Counted from the first letter of the stretch, positions 52,955 to 62,582 are shown. The stretch: 64,000 nt of DNA from Winogradskyella eckloniae (GCF_013249045.1 NZ_JABRWP010000005.1:248001-312000), one strand, 5' to 3'. Made by a program: numbers and translations. Notes: a model not told the origin generated them from the letters alone.

Positions 52955-53725
52955 ATGTACCAAATAAAATCCTACATAAAATTCTTAACTAAGGCCACCA
53001 ACCAACATGGTGTCCACTCCCCTTTTATCTATAATTTTGTTACCAAATGTCTTTATGACAACACAAAACATCCTGAATACAACGCGTTAACAACTTATCG
53101 TGAGGCTTTAAAAGCATCAAAAGTCGAATTAGAAATAACCGATTTAGGTGCTGGTTCAAAAGTACTCGATTCAAAAAAACGAAAAGTGAGTGCTATGGTT
53201 AAGGCTTCAAGTAGCTCAAAAAAGGAGTCTCAATTAATGTTCAGAATAGCGAAATATTTCAAGTTTAAAACTATTTTAGAATTAGGCACGTCTTTGGGTA
53301 TGGGAACATATTCCATGTCGTTAGCCAACAAAACCGCTCAAATTACTACTATTGAAGGCTGCACCAACACATCAGCTTTTGCACAATCTGAAATCAAAAA
53401 ACAAAACATTAAAAATGTTGAATTTATAACAGGAAGTTTTACCGATACCATTCCAAACTTAACAACAGAAAAGTTTGACTGCATCTTCTTTGATGGCCAT
53501 CACAACAAAGACGCAACCATTCAGTATTTCGAAGCCTTATTACCCAAAATTCACAACGATACCGTATTTATTTTTGATGATATTTATTGGTCTAAAGGCA
53601 TGACAGAAGCTTGGTCATTTATTAAGCATCATAACACCGTTAAAGTGACTATAGATTGCTTCCATATAGGCTTTGTATTTTTTAGAAGAGAACAAGTTAA
53701 AGAACATTTTAAAATTAGATTGTAA
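52955..53725 (+). CDS. O-methyltransferase-like class I SAM methyltransferase
   Basis: A 256-residue protein. Residues about 90-215 form a Rossmann methyltransferase: ILELGTSLGMGTYSMSLA (motif I), acidic ITTIEGC, FDCIFFDGHHNKDATIQYF and DTVFIFDDIYWSKGMTEAW, the pattern of the O-methyltransferase family with the metal/catalytic D-D pair. The N-terminal 80 residues (QHGVHSPFIYNFVTKCLYD) are shared by a flavobacterial group. Substrate unknown. It follows the ABC-F gene after the inverted repeat. A small hairpin ACGTTA/TAACGT (53729-53745) follows the stop. Confidence 0.83.
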   Translation: MYQIKSYIKFLTKATNQHGVHSPFIYNFVTKCLYDNTKHPEYNALTTYREALKASKVELEITDLGAGSKVLDSKKRKVSAMVKASSSSKKESQLMFRIAKYFKFKTILELGTSLGMGTYSMSLANKTAQITTIEGCTNTSAFAQSEIKKQNIKNVEFITGSFTDTIPNLTTEKFDCIFFDGHHNKDATIQYFEALLPKIHNDTVFIFDDIYWSKGMTEAWSFIKHHNTVKVTIDCFHIGFVFFRREQVKEHFKIRL

Positions 53726-53810
53726 CATACGTTATACTTTAACGTCTTATAATAAAATTGATGCAAAACTAGTATCTTGCAACAACAGCTAAGCAACTAA
53801 GACCTTAATT

Positions 53811-54500
53811 ATGAGTGACAACGTCATTGAAATTAGAAATATCATAAGAGATTTTAAATTAGGACAAGAAATTGTTCATGTATTAAAAGGTATAGATTTA
53901 GATATAAAACGTGGCGAATATGTGGCTATTATGGGACCATCTGGTTCTGGTAAATCTACATTAATGAACTTATTAGGTTGCTTAGACACACCTACAGCTG
54001 GTTCTTACAAGTTAAATGGAAACGATGTGAGCCAAATGTCTGATGACGAACTTGCAGATATTAGAAACACAGAAATAGGTTTTGTGTTTCAAACCTTTAA
54101 CCTTTTACCTAGAACCACAGCATTAGACAACGTTGCATTGCCTATGGTTTACGCCGGAAAATCTAAAAAAGACCGAGAACAACGCGCTACAGAAGTCTTA
54201 ACAGATGTTGGTTTGGCAGACCGAATGGATCACAAACCCAATCAACTTTCTGGTGGACAACGACAACGTGTTGCTGTTGGTAGAGCTTTGGTAAATAAAC
54301 CTTCCATTATTTTAGCAGATGAGCCAACAGGAAACTTAGATTCTAAAACCGGAACAGAAATTATGGCTTTATTTGACCAAATTCACGCGTCTGGTAACAC
54401 CGTAATTATGGTAACACACGAAGAAGATATTGCAGCACATGCCAAACGTGTTATTCGTTTACGTGATGGTATTATAGAGAGTGATACATTTAATAGCTAG
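53811..54500 (+). CDS. ABC transporter ATPase, LolD/MacB type
   Basis: A 229-residue ABC ATPase of the LolD/MacB group. Walker [10 protein letters not shown] (42-50), Q-loop [19 protein letters not shown], signature [15 protein letters not shown], Walker [17 protein letters not shown] and switch H in [13 protein letters not shown] are all present. Family members energise lipoprotein release, drug export or cell-division FtsX-like permeases. No permease gene is adjacent, so its partner is encoded elsewhere. Confidence 0.92.
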   Translation: MSDNVIEIRNIIRDFKLGQEIVHVLKGIDLDIKRGEYVAIMGPSGSGKSTLMNLLGCLDTPTAGSYKLNGNDVSQMSDDELADIRNTEIGFVFQTFNLLPRTTALDNVALPMVYAGKSKKDREQRATEVLTDVGLADRMDHKPNQLSGGQRQRVAVGRALVNKPSIILADEPTGNLDSKTGTEIMALFDQIHASGNTVIMVTHEEDIAAHAKRVIRLRDGIIESDTFNS

Positions 54501-54510
54501 TGATATAAAA

Positions 54511-54993
54511 ATGTGTTTAGATATTATAGATAACAATTATTTCAGAAACCACAAATACGCGTCAATTTACACTGGTTTTGTTATCATAAATGCATCTATT
54601 TATTTTTTAAAACTATTTGATTTAATCACTCTAACTAAACCATATAGTATAATATTTGAAGTATCGTATGGCATACTTTTATTAACTTTTCTCCTCAATT
54701 ATTTTTTATTTACAAGAATTGGAAAATTAGAATTAGTAGCTAACAAATTTATAATTCTTCAAAATGATATTCCTGAAACGCTATTAACAGAATCGGTAAA
54801 AACAATTAAAATAAAGCACTCTAGTGGTCATCATTATTACTTAAAATTTAACACCGGATTTAATGTCTTAGTAGACATGAAAAATGATCAACTTAACCAG
54901 TTTAAATTGTTTTGTAAAAATCATAATATTGAGGTTGAAGCATCAAATTTTTCAAGGCGTCTAAGAACTATTTTCAAGCAAAATCAATCATAA
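54511..54993 (+). CDS. Small membrane protein, unknown
   Basis: A 160-residue protein with two adjacent hydrophobic segments (about 21-40 and 50-70: YTGFVIINASIYFLKLF, YGILLLTFLLNYFLF), then a cytoplasmic-looking domain with strands (HHYYLKFNTGFNVLVDM) and a basic tail. The arrangement resembles small PH-like membrane proteins, but no family was recognised. I chose the ATG at 54511; a GTG at 54481 would overlap the ABC gene by 20 bp. Possibly co-transcribed with the ABC ATPase. Confidence 0.65.
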   Translation: MCLDIIDNNYFRNHKYASIYTGFVIINASIYFLKLFDLITLTKPYSIIFEVSYGILLLTFLLNYFLFTRIGKLELVANKFIILQNDIPETLLTESVKTIKIKHSSGHHYYLKFNTGFNVLVDMKNDQLNQFKLFCKNHNIEVEASNFSRRLRTIFKQNQS

Positions 54994-55107
54994 CTATACC
55001 TCCTGTTATAGTAAAATAATTTTTCTATTTGAAAAAATAATTTCCCTACCAAGCTTTAAAACGTTCAACTTTATAACTTTCAACATTAAAAACTTAACTT
55101 TGAAAAC

Positions 55108-55683
55108 ATGAAAGTATACACAAAAACAGGAGATAAAGGTACCACTGCATTATTTGGTGGTACACGTGTTCCTAAACATCATATTAGAATTGAAAGTTAC
55201 GGAACCATAGATGAGCTCAATTCTCACATAGGTTTAATAAGAGACCAAGAGATTAATCAATTGTATAAAAACACGTTGATGCATATTCAAGATCGTTTAT
55301 TTACCGTTGGTGCTATTTTAGCCACAGACCCAGAAAAAGCGCAGTTAAAAAACGGTAAAGCCCGTTTAAATATTCCTAAAATATCCAATGAAGATATTGA
55401 GAAATTAGAAAAGGAAATGGACCTTATGGAAGACAGCCTTCCTCCTATGACGCATTTTGTTTTACCAGGCGGTCACCAAACCGTGTCATTCTGTCATATT
55501 GCACGCACAGTTTGCCGTAGAGCTGAGCGTTTGGCGTCGCATCTTAATGATTTAGAACCCTTCCAACCCGAAACTTTAATGTATATAAATAGACTATCTG
55601 ACTACCTTTTTGTATTGGCACGGAAGTTGTCTTATGATTTACACGCTGAGGAAGTAAAATGGATTCCTGAAAAAAATTCATAA
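55108..55683 (+). CDS. PduO-type cob(I)yrinic acid a,c-diamide adenosyltransferase
   Basis: A 191-residue cytoplasmic enzyme that transfers adenosine from ATP to cob(I)alamin to make adenosylcobalamin. Family motifs: MKVYTKTGDKGTTALFGG at the ATP-binding N-terminus, SYGTIDELNSHIGL, and CHIARTVCRRAERLASHL followed by YINRLSDYLFVLAR. Length is normal. A TAACTTTG element (55095-55102) lies only 5 bp before the ATG; if it is the -7 box, the message would be nearly leaderless. Confidence 0.93.
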   Translation: MKVYTKTGDKGTTALFGGTRVPKHHIRIESYGTIDELNSHIGLIRDQEINQLYKNTLMHIQDRLFTVGAILATDPEKAQLKNGKARLNIPKISNEDIEKLEKEMDLMEDSLPPMTHFVLPGGHQTVSFCHIARTVCRRAERLASHLNDLEPFQPETLMYINRLSDYLFVLARKLSYDLHAEEVKWIPEKNS

Positions 55684-55782
55684 TTCTAAAGCCTTTAAAT
55701 TATGGATAATGCAATATTCTGGTTTAAACTTGTTGAATAATGTACGCTCTTTTTATTAATGATTAATTAATTTAATTTTTTC

Positions 55783-55812
55783 TTGAATTGTTCAACTAAA
55801 AAATTATTTTTG
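55783..55812 (+). promoter_or_regulatory. Bacteroidota-type promoter of the DUF2795 gene
   Basis: TTG (within 55783-55785), a 19-bp spacer and TATTTTTG (55805-55812) match the consensus. The ATG is 25 bp downstream. Confidence 0.6.
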
Positions 55813-55837
55813 CAAAAATTAAATTATACACGCAATT

Positions 55838-56059
55838 ATGTATTGGACATTAGAATTAGCATCTTATTTAAGTGATGCACCTTGGCCAGCAACCAAAGAT
55901 GAGCTTATTGATTACGCAATTAGAACAGGAGCTCCTTTAGAAGTTGTAGAAAATTTACAAGCAATTGAAGATGAAGGAGATTCTTATGACTCAATTGAAG
56001 AAATTTGGCCAGATTACCCAACTGATGAAGATTACCTCTGGAATGAGGATGAATATTAA
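55838..56059 (+). CDS. DUF2795 domain protein
   Basis: A 73-residue acidic protein. Residues 1-47 match the DUF2795 domain (MYWTLELASYLSDAPWPATK, ELIDYAIRTGAPLEVVENLQ), a small helical fold of unknown role; the rest is an aspartate/glutamate/tryptophan-rich tail (EEIWPDYPTDEDYLWNED). It has its own promoter and terminator, so it is a single-gene unit. It commonly lies near secA in flavobacteria (from memory). Confidence 0.88.
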   Translation: MYWTLELASYLSDAPWPATKDELIDYAIRTGAPLEVVENLQAIEDEGDSYDSIEEIWPDYPTDEDYLWNEDEY

Positions 56060-56078
56060 CATATAAAATTATCACAAT

Positions 56079-56118
56079 AAAGTCTCTTGCGTTATCTTAA
56101 CTAAGAGACTTTTTTTAT
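56079..56118 (+). terminator. Rho-independent terminator after the DUF2795 gene
   Basis: Perfect 10-bp stem AAAGTCTCTT (56079-56088) and AAGAGACTTT (56103-56112) with a 14-base loop, followed by a T-rich run. Confidence 0.92.
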
Positions 56119-56238
56119 TTTCGGATGGTTTTTACCGAAAATTAACCAATGAATATGATCTAAATTAGAGTTTAGATGAACTAACTGAAATTAATTCAAA
56201 GATTGAAAATCAATTCAATCTATTACAAATTATAGAAT

Positions 56239-59200
56239 ATGACATTTTTAGATAAAGTGCTTAAAATTTTTGTGGGAGACAAATCTCAGCAAGATGTAAG
56301 TGCAATTAAGCCTATTGTTGAAAAAATTAAATCTTTTGAAAAAGCCTTAGAAGCTTTATCTCACGATGAGCTTAGAGCAAAAACAGCCGAATTTAAAGCT
56401 AAAATTGCCGAAGCCAGACAGCCTCTTAACACTAAAAAAGAAGACCTTTTAGAAAAAGCACAAGTTACAGAAGATATTGATGAGCGTGAAGATATCTACG
56501 TAGAAGTAGATAAAATTGAAGACGAAATCTATGAAGTAACCGAAGGCGTATTAAACGACATATTACCAGAAGCGTTTGCCGTCGTAAAAGAAACAGCAAA
56601 ACGTTTTGTGCATAATACTCAGGTTCCTGTTACAGCAAATGCCTTTGACAGAGAAATTTCTGGAGAAAATGATTACGTAACCTTAGAAGGCGACCAAGCC
56701 ATTTGGGCAAACTCTTGGGATGCTGCAGGTAAACCTATTACTTGGGACATGATTCATTATGATGTTCAACTCATTGGTGGTGTTGCTATGCACCAAGGTA
56801 AAATTGCAGAGATGCAAACTGGTGAAGGTAAAACATTGGTAGCAACGCTTCCTGTGTATTTAAATGCTTTAGCTGGCAAAGGGGTTCACTTAGTAACGGT
56901 AAATGATTACTTAGCAAAACGAGATAGCGCATGGATGGCGCCATTATTTCAATTTCATGGTCTAAGTGTAGATTGTATTGATTACCATACACCTAATTCT
57001 GATGCACGTCGCAAAGCCTACAATGCAGATATTACTTACGGAACAAATAACGAATTTGGTTTCGATTATTTGCGTGATAATATGGCACATTCACCAGACG
57101 ATTTAGTACAACGTCCACATCACTATGCTATTGTAGATGAGGTAGATTCTGTATTAGTAGATGATGCTCGTACACCATTAATTATTTCTGGTCCTGTACC
57201 AAGAGGTGACGAACACGAGTTTGATGCACTAAAGCCTAAAGTTCAGCAAATTGAAGAAGTACAACGAAAATATTTAGTTGGTGTCTTAGCCGAAGCTAAA
57301 AAATTAATAGCTTCTGGAGATTCTAAAGAAGGTGGTTTTCAATTATTAAGAGCCTATAGAGGTATTCCAAAAAACAAAGCATTAATTAAGTATTTATCTG
57401 AGGAAGGAATTAAACAATTACTTCAAAAAACAGAAAACTTCTACATGCAAGATAACAACAGAGAGATGCCAAAAGTAGATGCAGAACTCTTTTATGTTAT
57501 CGATGAAAAAAATAATCAAGTTGAGCTAACCGATAAAGGTGTAGAATTTTTGTCTGGTAAGGATGATCCTAATTTCTTTGTAATGCCAGAAATGGGTACC
57601 GAAATTGCAAAGATTGAAAGTAAAGGTCTCTCTTCTGAAGAAGAAGCTAATCTTAAAGAAGATTTATTTAGAGACTTTGGTATAAAATCAGAGCGTATAC
57701 ACACCCTTAATCAATTATTAAAAGCTTACGCCCTTTTTGAAAAAGATAATCAGTACGTTGTTATGGACAACAAAGTAATGATTGTAGATGAGCAAACGGG
57801 TCGTATTATGGATGGTCGTCGTTACAGTGACGGATTACACCAAGCCATTGAAGCAAAAGAAAACGTAAAAGTTGAAGCGGCAACACAAACCTTTGCGACC
57901 GTTACACTTCAAAATTATTTTAGAATGTATCGCAAACTGTCTGGTATGACTGGTACTGCGGTTACAGAAGCTGGCGAACTTTGGGAAATCTACAAATTAG
58001 ATGTTGTAGAAATACCAACCAACAGACCAATCGCTAGAGATGATAGAGACGATTTAGTTTATAAAACGAAACGCGAAAAATACAATGCCGTAATCGATGA
58101 AGTAACAGCTTTATCTCAAGCCGGAAGACCTGTATTAATCGGTACGACTAACGTTGAGATTTCAGAGCTTTTAGGTAAAATGTTGAGTATTAGAAAAATT
58201 CCTCATAATGTCTTAAACGCTAAACAACACAAAAAAGAAGCAGATATTGTAGCACAAGCAGGTAATGCTGGGCAAGTTACTATTGCCACCAACATGGCTG
58301 GTCGTGGTACAGATATTAAACTAAGTGACGAAGTAAAAGCAGCAGGTGGTTTAGCCATTGTGGGTACGGAACGTCACGATTCGCGTCGTGTAGATAGACA
58401 GTTACGTGGTAGAGCTGGTAGACAAGGAGATCCAGGAAGTTCTCAGTTTTATGTCTCTTTAGAAGATAACCTTATGCGTTTATTTGGTTCTGAGCGTATT
58501 GCGAAGATGATGGACAGAATGGGACTTAAAGAAGGTGAAGTGATACAACATGGTATGATTTCTAAATCTATTGAGCGTGCTCAGAAAAAAGTAGAGGAAA
58601 ATAACTTTGGTGTACGTAAGCGTTTATTAGAATATGATGATGTGATGAATGCGCAACGTGAAGTTGTATACAAACGTCGTCGTAATGCATTGCATGGTGA
58701 ACGTCTTAGAGTTGATTTAGCCAACATGATTTATGACACATCAGAAGGTATTGCCTTAACAAATAAAGATGCTAACGATTATAAAAACTTTGAGTTTGAA
58801 TTAATCCGATACTTCTCAATGGAATCTCCAGTTTCTGAAGCTGAATTTAACAAACTAGGCGCGCAAGAACTCGCAGGTATTATTTATAAAGCCGCATTTA
58901 AGCATTATAGAGAAAAAATGCAACGTGCAGCAGATTTAGCATTCCCTGTAATACAAAATGTATATGATACACAACGCGATAAATTTAAACGTATCGTTGT
59001 ACCATTTACAGATGGTGTTAAGAATTTACAAGTTGTAACCGACTTAGAAAAAGCATACGAAACCAAAGGAACACAGTTAATTAACGATTTTGAAAAAAAT
59101 ATTACGTTAGCTATTGTAGATGACGCTTGGAAAGTTCATTTACGTAAAATGGATGAATTAAAACAGTCCGTTCAGTTAGCGGTACACGAGCAAAAAGATC

Positions 59201-59592
59201 CATTGTTAATCTATAAATTTGAATCTTTTGAATTGTTTAAGGCGATGATAGACCAAGTAAATAAAGATGTAATTTCATTTTTATTCAAAGGGGAAATTCC
59301 GCAAGAAACAGCGAACACCATACAAGAAGCAAGAGCTCGTAAACAAGAAAAATTAGAAACTCAAAAAGAAGAGATTCAGAATTTAGACGAACGCGCATCT
59401 CAAAGCAGACAAGTTGGTGAAGGCGCTTCTCGCCAACAACAAGTGGTCGAAACGATTGTGAGAGAACAACCAAAAATTGGACGAAACGATAGAGTTACCA
59501 TAAAACATGTAATGAGTGGTGAAGCAAAAGAAGTGAAATACAAGCAGGCTATTCCTTTAATTGATAAAGGAGAATGGGTCCTTGTAGAGTAA
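56239..59592 (+). CDS. secA: SecA preprotein translocase ATPase
   Basis: A 1117-residue motor that pushes unfolded proteins through SecYEG. Nucleotide site QTGEGKT (193-199), TYGTNNEFGFDYLRDNM, DEVDSVLVDDARTPLIISG, second-lobe GRGTDIKLSDEV and LRGRAGRQGDPGSS, helical scaffold to about 1010. It is longer than the E. coli protein (about 900) owing to insertions near 60-105 and 350-470. The C-terminal zinc-binding SEC-C motif is absent: the protein ends HVMSGEAKEVKYKQAIPLID then GEWVLVE, a form I recall from Bacteroidota. No upstream promoter is clear; two small inverted repeats lie in the leader (56158-56177 and near 56200). Confidence 0.97.
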   Translation: MTFLDKVLKIFVGDKSQQDVSAIKPIVEKIKSFEKALEALSHDELRAKTAEFKAKIAEARQPLNTKKEDLLEKAQVTEDIDEREDIYVEVDKIEDEIYEVTEGVLNDILPEAFAVVKETAKRFVHNTQVPVTANAFDREISGENDYVTLEGDQAIWANSWDAAGKPITWDMIHYDVQLIGGVAMHQGKIAEMQTGEGKTLVATLPVYLNALAGKGVHLVTVNDYLAKRDSAWMAPLFQFHGLSVDCIDYHTPNSDARRKAYNADITYGTNNEFGFDYLRDNMAHSPDDLVQRPHHYAIVDEVDSVLVDDARTPLIISGPVPRGDEHEFDALKPKVQQIEEVQRKYLVGVLAEAKKLIASGDSKEGGFQLLRAYRGIPKNKALIKYLSEEGIKQLLQKTENFYMQDNNREMPKVDAELFYVIDEKNNQVELTDKGVEFLSGKDDPNFFVMPEMGTEIAKIESKGLSSEEEANLKEDLFRDFGIKSERIHTLNQLLKAYALFEKDNQYVVMDNKVMIVDEQTGRIMDGRRYSDGLHQAIEAKENVKVEAATQTFATVTLQNYFRMYRKLSGMTGTAVTEAGELWEIYKLDVVEIPTNRPIARDDRDDLVYKTKREKYNAVIDEVTALSQAGRPVLIGTTNVEISELLGKMLSIRKIPHNVLNAKQHKKEADIVAQAGNAGQVTIATNMAGRGTDIKLSDEVKAAGGLAIVGTERHDSRRVDRQLRGRAGRQGDPGSSQFYVSLEDNLMRLFGSERIAKMMDRMGLKEGEVIQHGMISKSIERAQKKVEENNFGVRKRLLEYDDVMNAQREVVYKRRRNALHGERLRVDLANMIYDTSEGIALTNKDANDYKNFEFELIRYFSMESPVSEAEFNKLGAQELAGIIYKAAFKHYREKMQRAADLAFPVIQNVYDTQRDKFKRIVVPFTDGVKNLQVVTDLEKAYETKGTQLINDFEKNITLAIVDDAWKVHLRKMDELKQSVQLAVHEQKDPLLIYKFESFELFKAMIDQVNKDVISFLFKGEIPQETANTIQEARARKQEKLETQKEEIQNLDERASQSRQVGEGASRQQQVVETIVREQPKIGRNDRVTIKHVMSGEAKEVKYKQAIPLIDKGEWVLVE

Positions 59593-59618
59593 TCGTCTTT
59601 TTAAATGTCATAAAATTT

Positions 59619-59652
59619 AAAAATCCTGAGGTTGGTTCCTTCGGATTTTTTT
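59619..59652 (+). terminator. Rho-independent terminator after secA
   Basis: Stem AAAAATCC-GAGG paired with CCTT-GGATTTTT around TTGGTT, ending in seven T residues (59646-59652). It lies 26 bp after the secA stop. Confidence 0.88.
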
Positions 59653-60173
59653 ATTCAGACCAATAACAAGGTTATTAAAATAAAAATTGCTACATGCTTT
59701 AGTTTAATTCATTTTTCTCCATCAACCAAAATACCCCTTGTAATTTATGGTTATTTGTACCGCTAGCCATACGTCCTTCAGTAAAAATCGATAAATTAAA
59801 ACCCACTACAAAACACACTAACTTGTTAATTGTTAATAAAATACAATCCAATATCCCGTAATCGTTAAAAATAATTATTAACTTTAAGCAACAATTAATA
59901 AGTGTTATTCTTAAATAAAACAATTAATTGAATTAACTATTAATCAACATAACTTAGAAACAGCTATACGCTATTATCATTAAGGGATCATTAAAAAAGG
60001 TATTGCTACGATTTCAACGCTTCTAATTACCAAATAACGTTCGTACTTCTTTGAATGTGCACTATGTAAGTTCTAAGGGTTTCAATGATTACACATTGCT
60101 TTTATAATTAATTTATTAGACCATTTGTTAATTGTTATAAAACAGGTAGTTATTAACAAAAAAACAAGAATCG
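59653..60173. other. 520-bp intergenic stretch without a convincing gene
   Basis: Very AT-rich DNA between secA and a methyltransferase gene. A 74-codon minus-strand frame (59699-59923) has no recognisable domain, an isoleucine/leucine-rich start and no promoter, so I do not call it. I see no exact TTG-spacer-TAnnTTTG promoter, no tRNA-like cloverleaf and no repeat array. It may hold the 5' region of the methyltransferase gene or remnants. Confidence 0.6.
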
Positions 60174-60920
60174 ATGGTAGCTGATATTCAAAACTTAAAC
60201 GCTGAACGCTATTCAAATGAATTATTTGATTTATGGGCAAACAAAGAAAGTTTAAATACATCTGAAGCCTATGTACTAAAAAAATACCTTATAGACACTA
60301 CAAAAAACGTATTAGAGGCTGGTACAGGTGGTGGACGGTTATCATTTCAAATTGAGAAAATGGGATTTAGCAACGGTTCTGCTTTCGATATTGTGCCAGA
60401 AATGGTTAGTCATGCAAAAAAAAGAGCTTCTAAAACCAACTCTTCAGTAAATTTTAGAGTATCAGACGCAGCTAATTTATCTGAATTTAAAAGTGATAAT
60501 TTTGATTACCTCATTTATTTACAACAAGTGCTTTGTTTTATTGATAAAGAAGAATTGTTTCTAAAAGCTCTTAATGAAGCTTACCGCGTTGCTAAAAAAG
60601 ATGCTATAGTTATTTTTTCATTTTTAGATTATGAATCTAAGTTTTACAACCCTATGTTAAGTACTGTAGTAAATACTTTACGTAAATTTAGACATGAAAA
60701 AATTTCAAAACACCACTTGCCATGGCTAAAAATCAATAACGATATCAATTGGAAACTTTTTAATAAAAATCAACCTAAAACATATTGGGTCACCCGAAAA
60801 AAAATTATTGCTCAATTAATGGATATTGGCTTTATTATTCTGGAATCTAAAAATGCAAATCAGTTGTTATCTGACAATAAAAAAGGGAAAGGAATTCTAT
60901 ATATCGTTTGTAAAAAATAA
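60174..60920 (+). CDS. Class I SAM-dependent methyltransferase
   Basis: A 248-residue methyltransferase. Motif I VLEAGTGGGRLSFQIEKMG, acidic AFDIVPEMVSHAKKRA, post-motif NFDYLIYLQQVLCFIDKEE and AIVIFSFLDYESKFY follow the Methyltransf_11/25 pattern. The N-terminus RYSNELFDLWANKESL may bind substrate. It stands alone between two gene-poor regions; substrate unknown. ATG at 60174 gives a full N-terminal helix. Confidence 0.83.
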   Translation: MVADIQNLNAERYSNELFDLWANKESLNTSEAYVLKKYLIDTTKNVLEAGTGGGRLSFQIEKMGFSNGSAFDIVPEMVSHAKKRASKTNSSVNFRVSDAANLSEFKSDNFDYLIYLQQVLCFIDKEELFLKALNEAYRVAKKDAIVIFSFLDYESKFYNPMLSTVVNTLRKFRHEKISKHHLPWLKINNDINWKLFNKNQPKTYWVTRKKIIAQLMDIGFIILESKNANQLLSDNKKGKGILYIVCKK

Positions 60921-61170
60921 TACACATCTTTTTTTCTCAGATACCAGTGCATATTTAAAGTTTATTTTAAAACCAACCCGATTGTCTGCACACATTTTTC
61001 ACACCAAATCCTTAGCTTAACACAATCAAAAACATCGTTAAAACAACATAAAAAAACAAATAAAACGCACTTATTTGTAAGAATAAACTTAACATAATTT
61101 GTGTTATTCATTTATTTTCATATGTTTACGGCATAAATTAATATTTAACCCAAATTTTAACCTACTATTT

Positions 61171-61548
61171 ATGAAATTAAATTTATTTTTAGTTTTTACC
61201 ATATGTTCTATTATGGTATCAATGGCTCAAACCAAAACGGTTAGTGAAGCAAACAGTTTATCAATTGCAGTAACAGAATCTAATTTAGCTGTAGTAACCC
61301 AAAATGAAACCACAGAAAATGCAGACAAAGTAAAAGTTTACCCAACAATTACTGAAGATATTGTTTACTATGGTCTTGTTGACGAAAACATCAATTTTAC
61401 TATTACAGTTTATGATGTTTATGGTAAAAAACAAGATGTAGAAGTTTACAAAGGTACTATTGACATTAATCAATTAGACGCTGGGATTTACATTATTCAG
61501 TTTAGTTCTAAACATTACACTGTAACAAAGAACGTTGTAAGAAAATAA
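61171..61548 (+). CDS. Minimal secreted protein with T9SS sorting domain
   Basis: A 125-residue protein. From the ATG at 61171 it opens with a signal peptide (MKLNLFLVFTICSIMVSMAQ); the 24 extra codons of the longer frame are not plausible. After a short linker of about 35 residues, the last 75 residues look like a T9SS C-terminal sorting domain: VKVYPTITEDIVYYGL, ITVYDVYGKKQDVEVYKG, INQLDAGIYIIQFS and TKNVVRK. No passenger domain is present, which is unusual for a T9SS substrate. Function unknown. Confidence 0.8.
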   Translation: MKLNLFLVFTICSIMVSMAQTKTVSEANSLSIAVTESNLAVVTQNETTENADKVKVYPTITEDIVYYGLVDENINFTITVYDVYGKKQDVEVYKGTIDINQLDAGIYIIQFSSKHYTVTKNVVRK

Positions 61549-61595
61549 ACGTTTGTTGAAAATTTATCCTTTTAGAAAGGTTAATATTAAACTTT

Positions 61596-61627
61596 AAACC
61601 ACTTTGTTCTGCATCGTGGTTTTTTGT
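61596..61627 (+). terminator. Rho-independent terminator after the small T9SS gene
   Basis: Stem AAACCAC (61596-61602) and GTGGTTT (61616-61622) with a 13-base loop and a following T-rich run. Confidence 0.75.
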
Positions 61628-61655
61628 TTCTAATTTGGTATAACTCAAATCCACT

Positions 61656-62201
61656 ATGATGTCACGAAATTTAAAGGTCCTTTTTTTAATATTGCTTTAC
61701 GGCGTTGTTCTTGGATGTGCGCAAGAGGAACTTAATTCTTACGAGCCAGAAGATACTAATGCTTTCACCTATAATGGTGCGACTTATCCTCTAATGGCTG
61801 CCATTGTCTTGGATGAAGAGACTAGTGCTAATACAGCAAGCGACATTAAAATTAGTTTATTTAACAAATCGAGCGCTGAGATTACCAGCAATAGTGATGT
61901 AACTGATTTATCTTATGTGTCTTTTGAAGTTGTTGATATTGATTTGAACCAAACCACATATAATCAAATAGATGATTATACAGTTTCTATTAACGGTTCT
62001 GTTACAGATAGTGAATTTCATCCAGGCACCATACTTTTGTCTAGCAGCGACGCAGATTCCCATTTGTTCGCACAATCTGGTGTGGTCACAATTACCAACT
62101 ACACAGCATACAATATTGTGTTTACATTTTCTTTCACTAGAACCGATGGTACCCTTATTTCTGGTAGCTATGATGGTAATTATCTATTATCAGGTAATTA
62201 A
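61656..62201 (+). CDS. Predicted lipoprotein, beta-rich
   Basis: A 181-residue predicted lipoprotein. The signal peptide is MMSRNLKVLFLILLYGVVLGC with lipobox VLGC and then AQEE. The mature part is beta-strand-rich with no catalytic motif; the stretches around YNGATYPLMAAIVLDEE and FSFTRTDGTLISGSYDGNY resemble small flavobacterial surface proteins. It follows a terminator and converges with the HxlR gene, 4 bp between stops. Confidence 0.75.
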   Translation: MMSRNLKVLFLILLYGVVLGCAQEELNSYEPEDTNAFTYNGATYPLMAAIVLDEETSANTASDIKISLFNKSSAEITSNSDVTDLSYVSFEVVDIDLNQTTYNQIDDYTVSINGSVTDSEFHPGTILLSSSDADSHLFAQSGVVTITNYTAYNIVFTFSFTRTDGTLISGSYDGNYLLSGN

Positions 62202-62205
62202 ACAC

Positions 62206-62538
62206 CTACAATGCATCAAAATTGGTATGGTTTAAGGATTTAATATCTTCTAAACCCCATTTGTCTAATTGCCGTAACAAGCTCTCAAGAGATTCTCCGC
62301 GTTCGGTTAATTTATATTCCACTTTTGGTGGTACAACCGGAAACACTTTTCTCGAAATAAGTCCATCTTTTTCCAACTCTCTAACTGTTTGCGTAAACAT
62401 CTTATTTGATATTTCGGGAACTTTTTTCTTTAAAACACCAGATCGTAATGCGCCTTCCAACAAATGAAACAGCACTAATGGCTTCCATTTTGTTCCTATT
62501 AATTGCATGGTATAATTAAGCGGACAATTATTTTTCAT
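62206..62538 (-). CDS. HxlR-family transcriptional regulator
   Basis: A 110-residue winged-helix regulator of the HxlR/MarR-like group. Family features: CPLNYTMQLIGTKWKPLVLFHLL at the N-terminus, recognition region ISNKMFTQTVRELEKDGLI, and wing VPPKVEYKLTERG. Cys5 occupies the position of the redox- or electrophile-sensing cysteine in YodB/HypR-type relatives. It is divergent from a VOC-family gene over a 123-bp region containing two palindromes, so autoregulation and control of the neighbour are likely (inference). Confidence 0.9.
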   Translation of the reverse strand: MKNNCPLNYTMQLIGTKWKPLVLFHLLEGALRSGVLKKKVPEISNKMFTQTVRELEKDGLISRKVFPVVPPKVEYKLTERGESLESLLRQLDKWGLEDIKSLNHTNFDAL

Positions 62539-62582
62539 ATATATTTTTATATAAAGCCTTAATAATCAACAATTAACTCTTT

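Noticed and set aside
59699-59923. 74-codon minus-strand frame downstream of secA
   Set aside because: No recognisable domain, hydrophobic low-complexity start, no promoter of the consensus type, and very AT-rich DNA. It may be a remnant; without a homologue search I do not call it.
61972-62235. Plus-strand frame inside the lipoprotein gene
   Set aside because: It lies in another frame of a gene with a clear signal peptide and has no support of its own.
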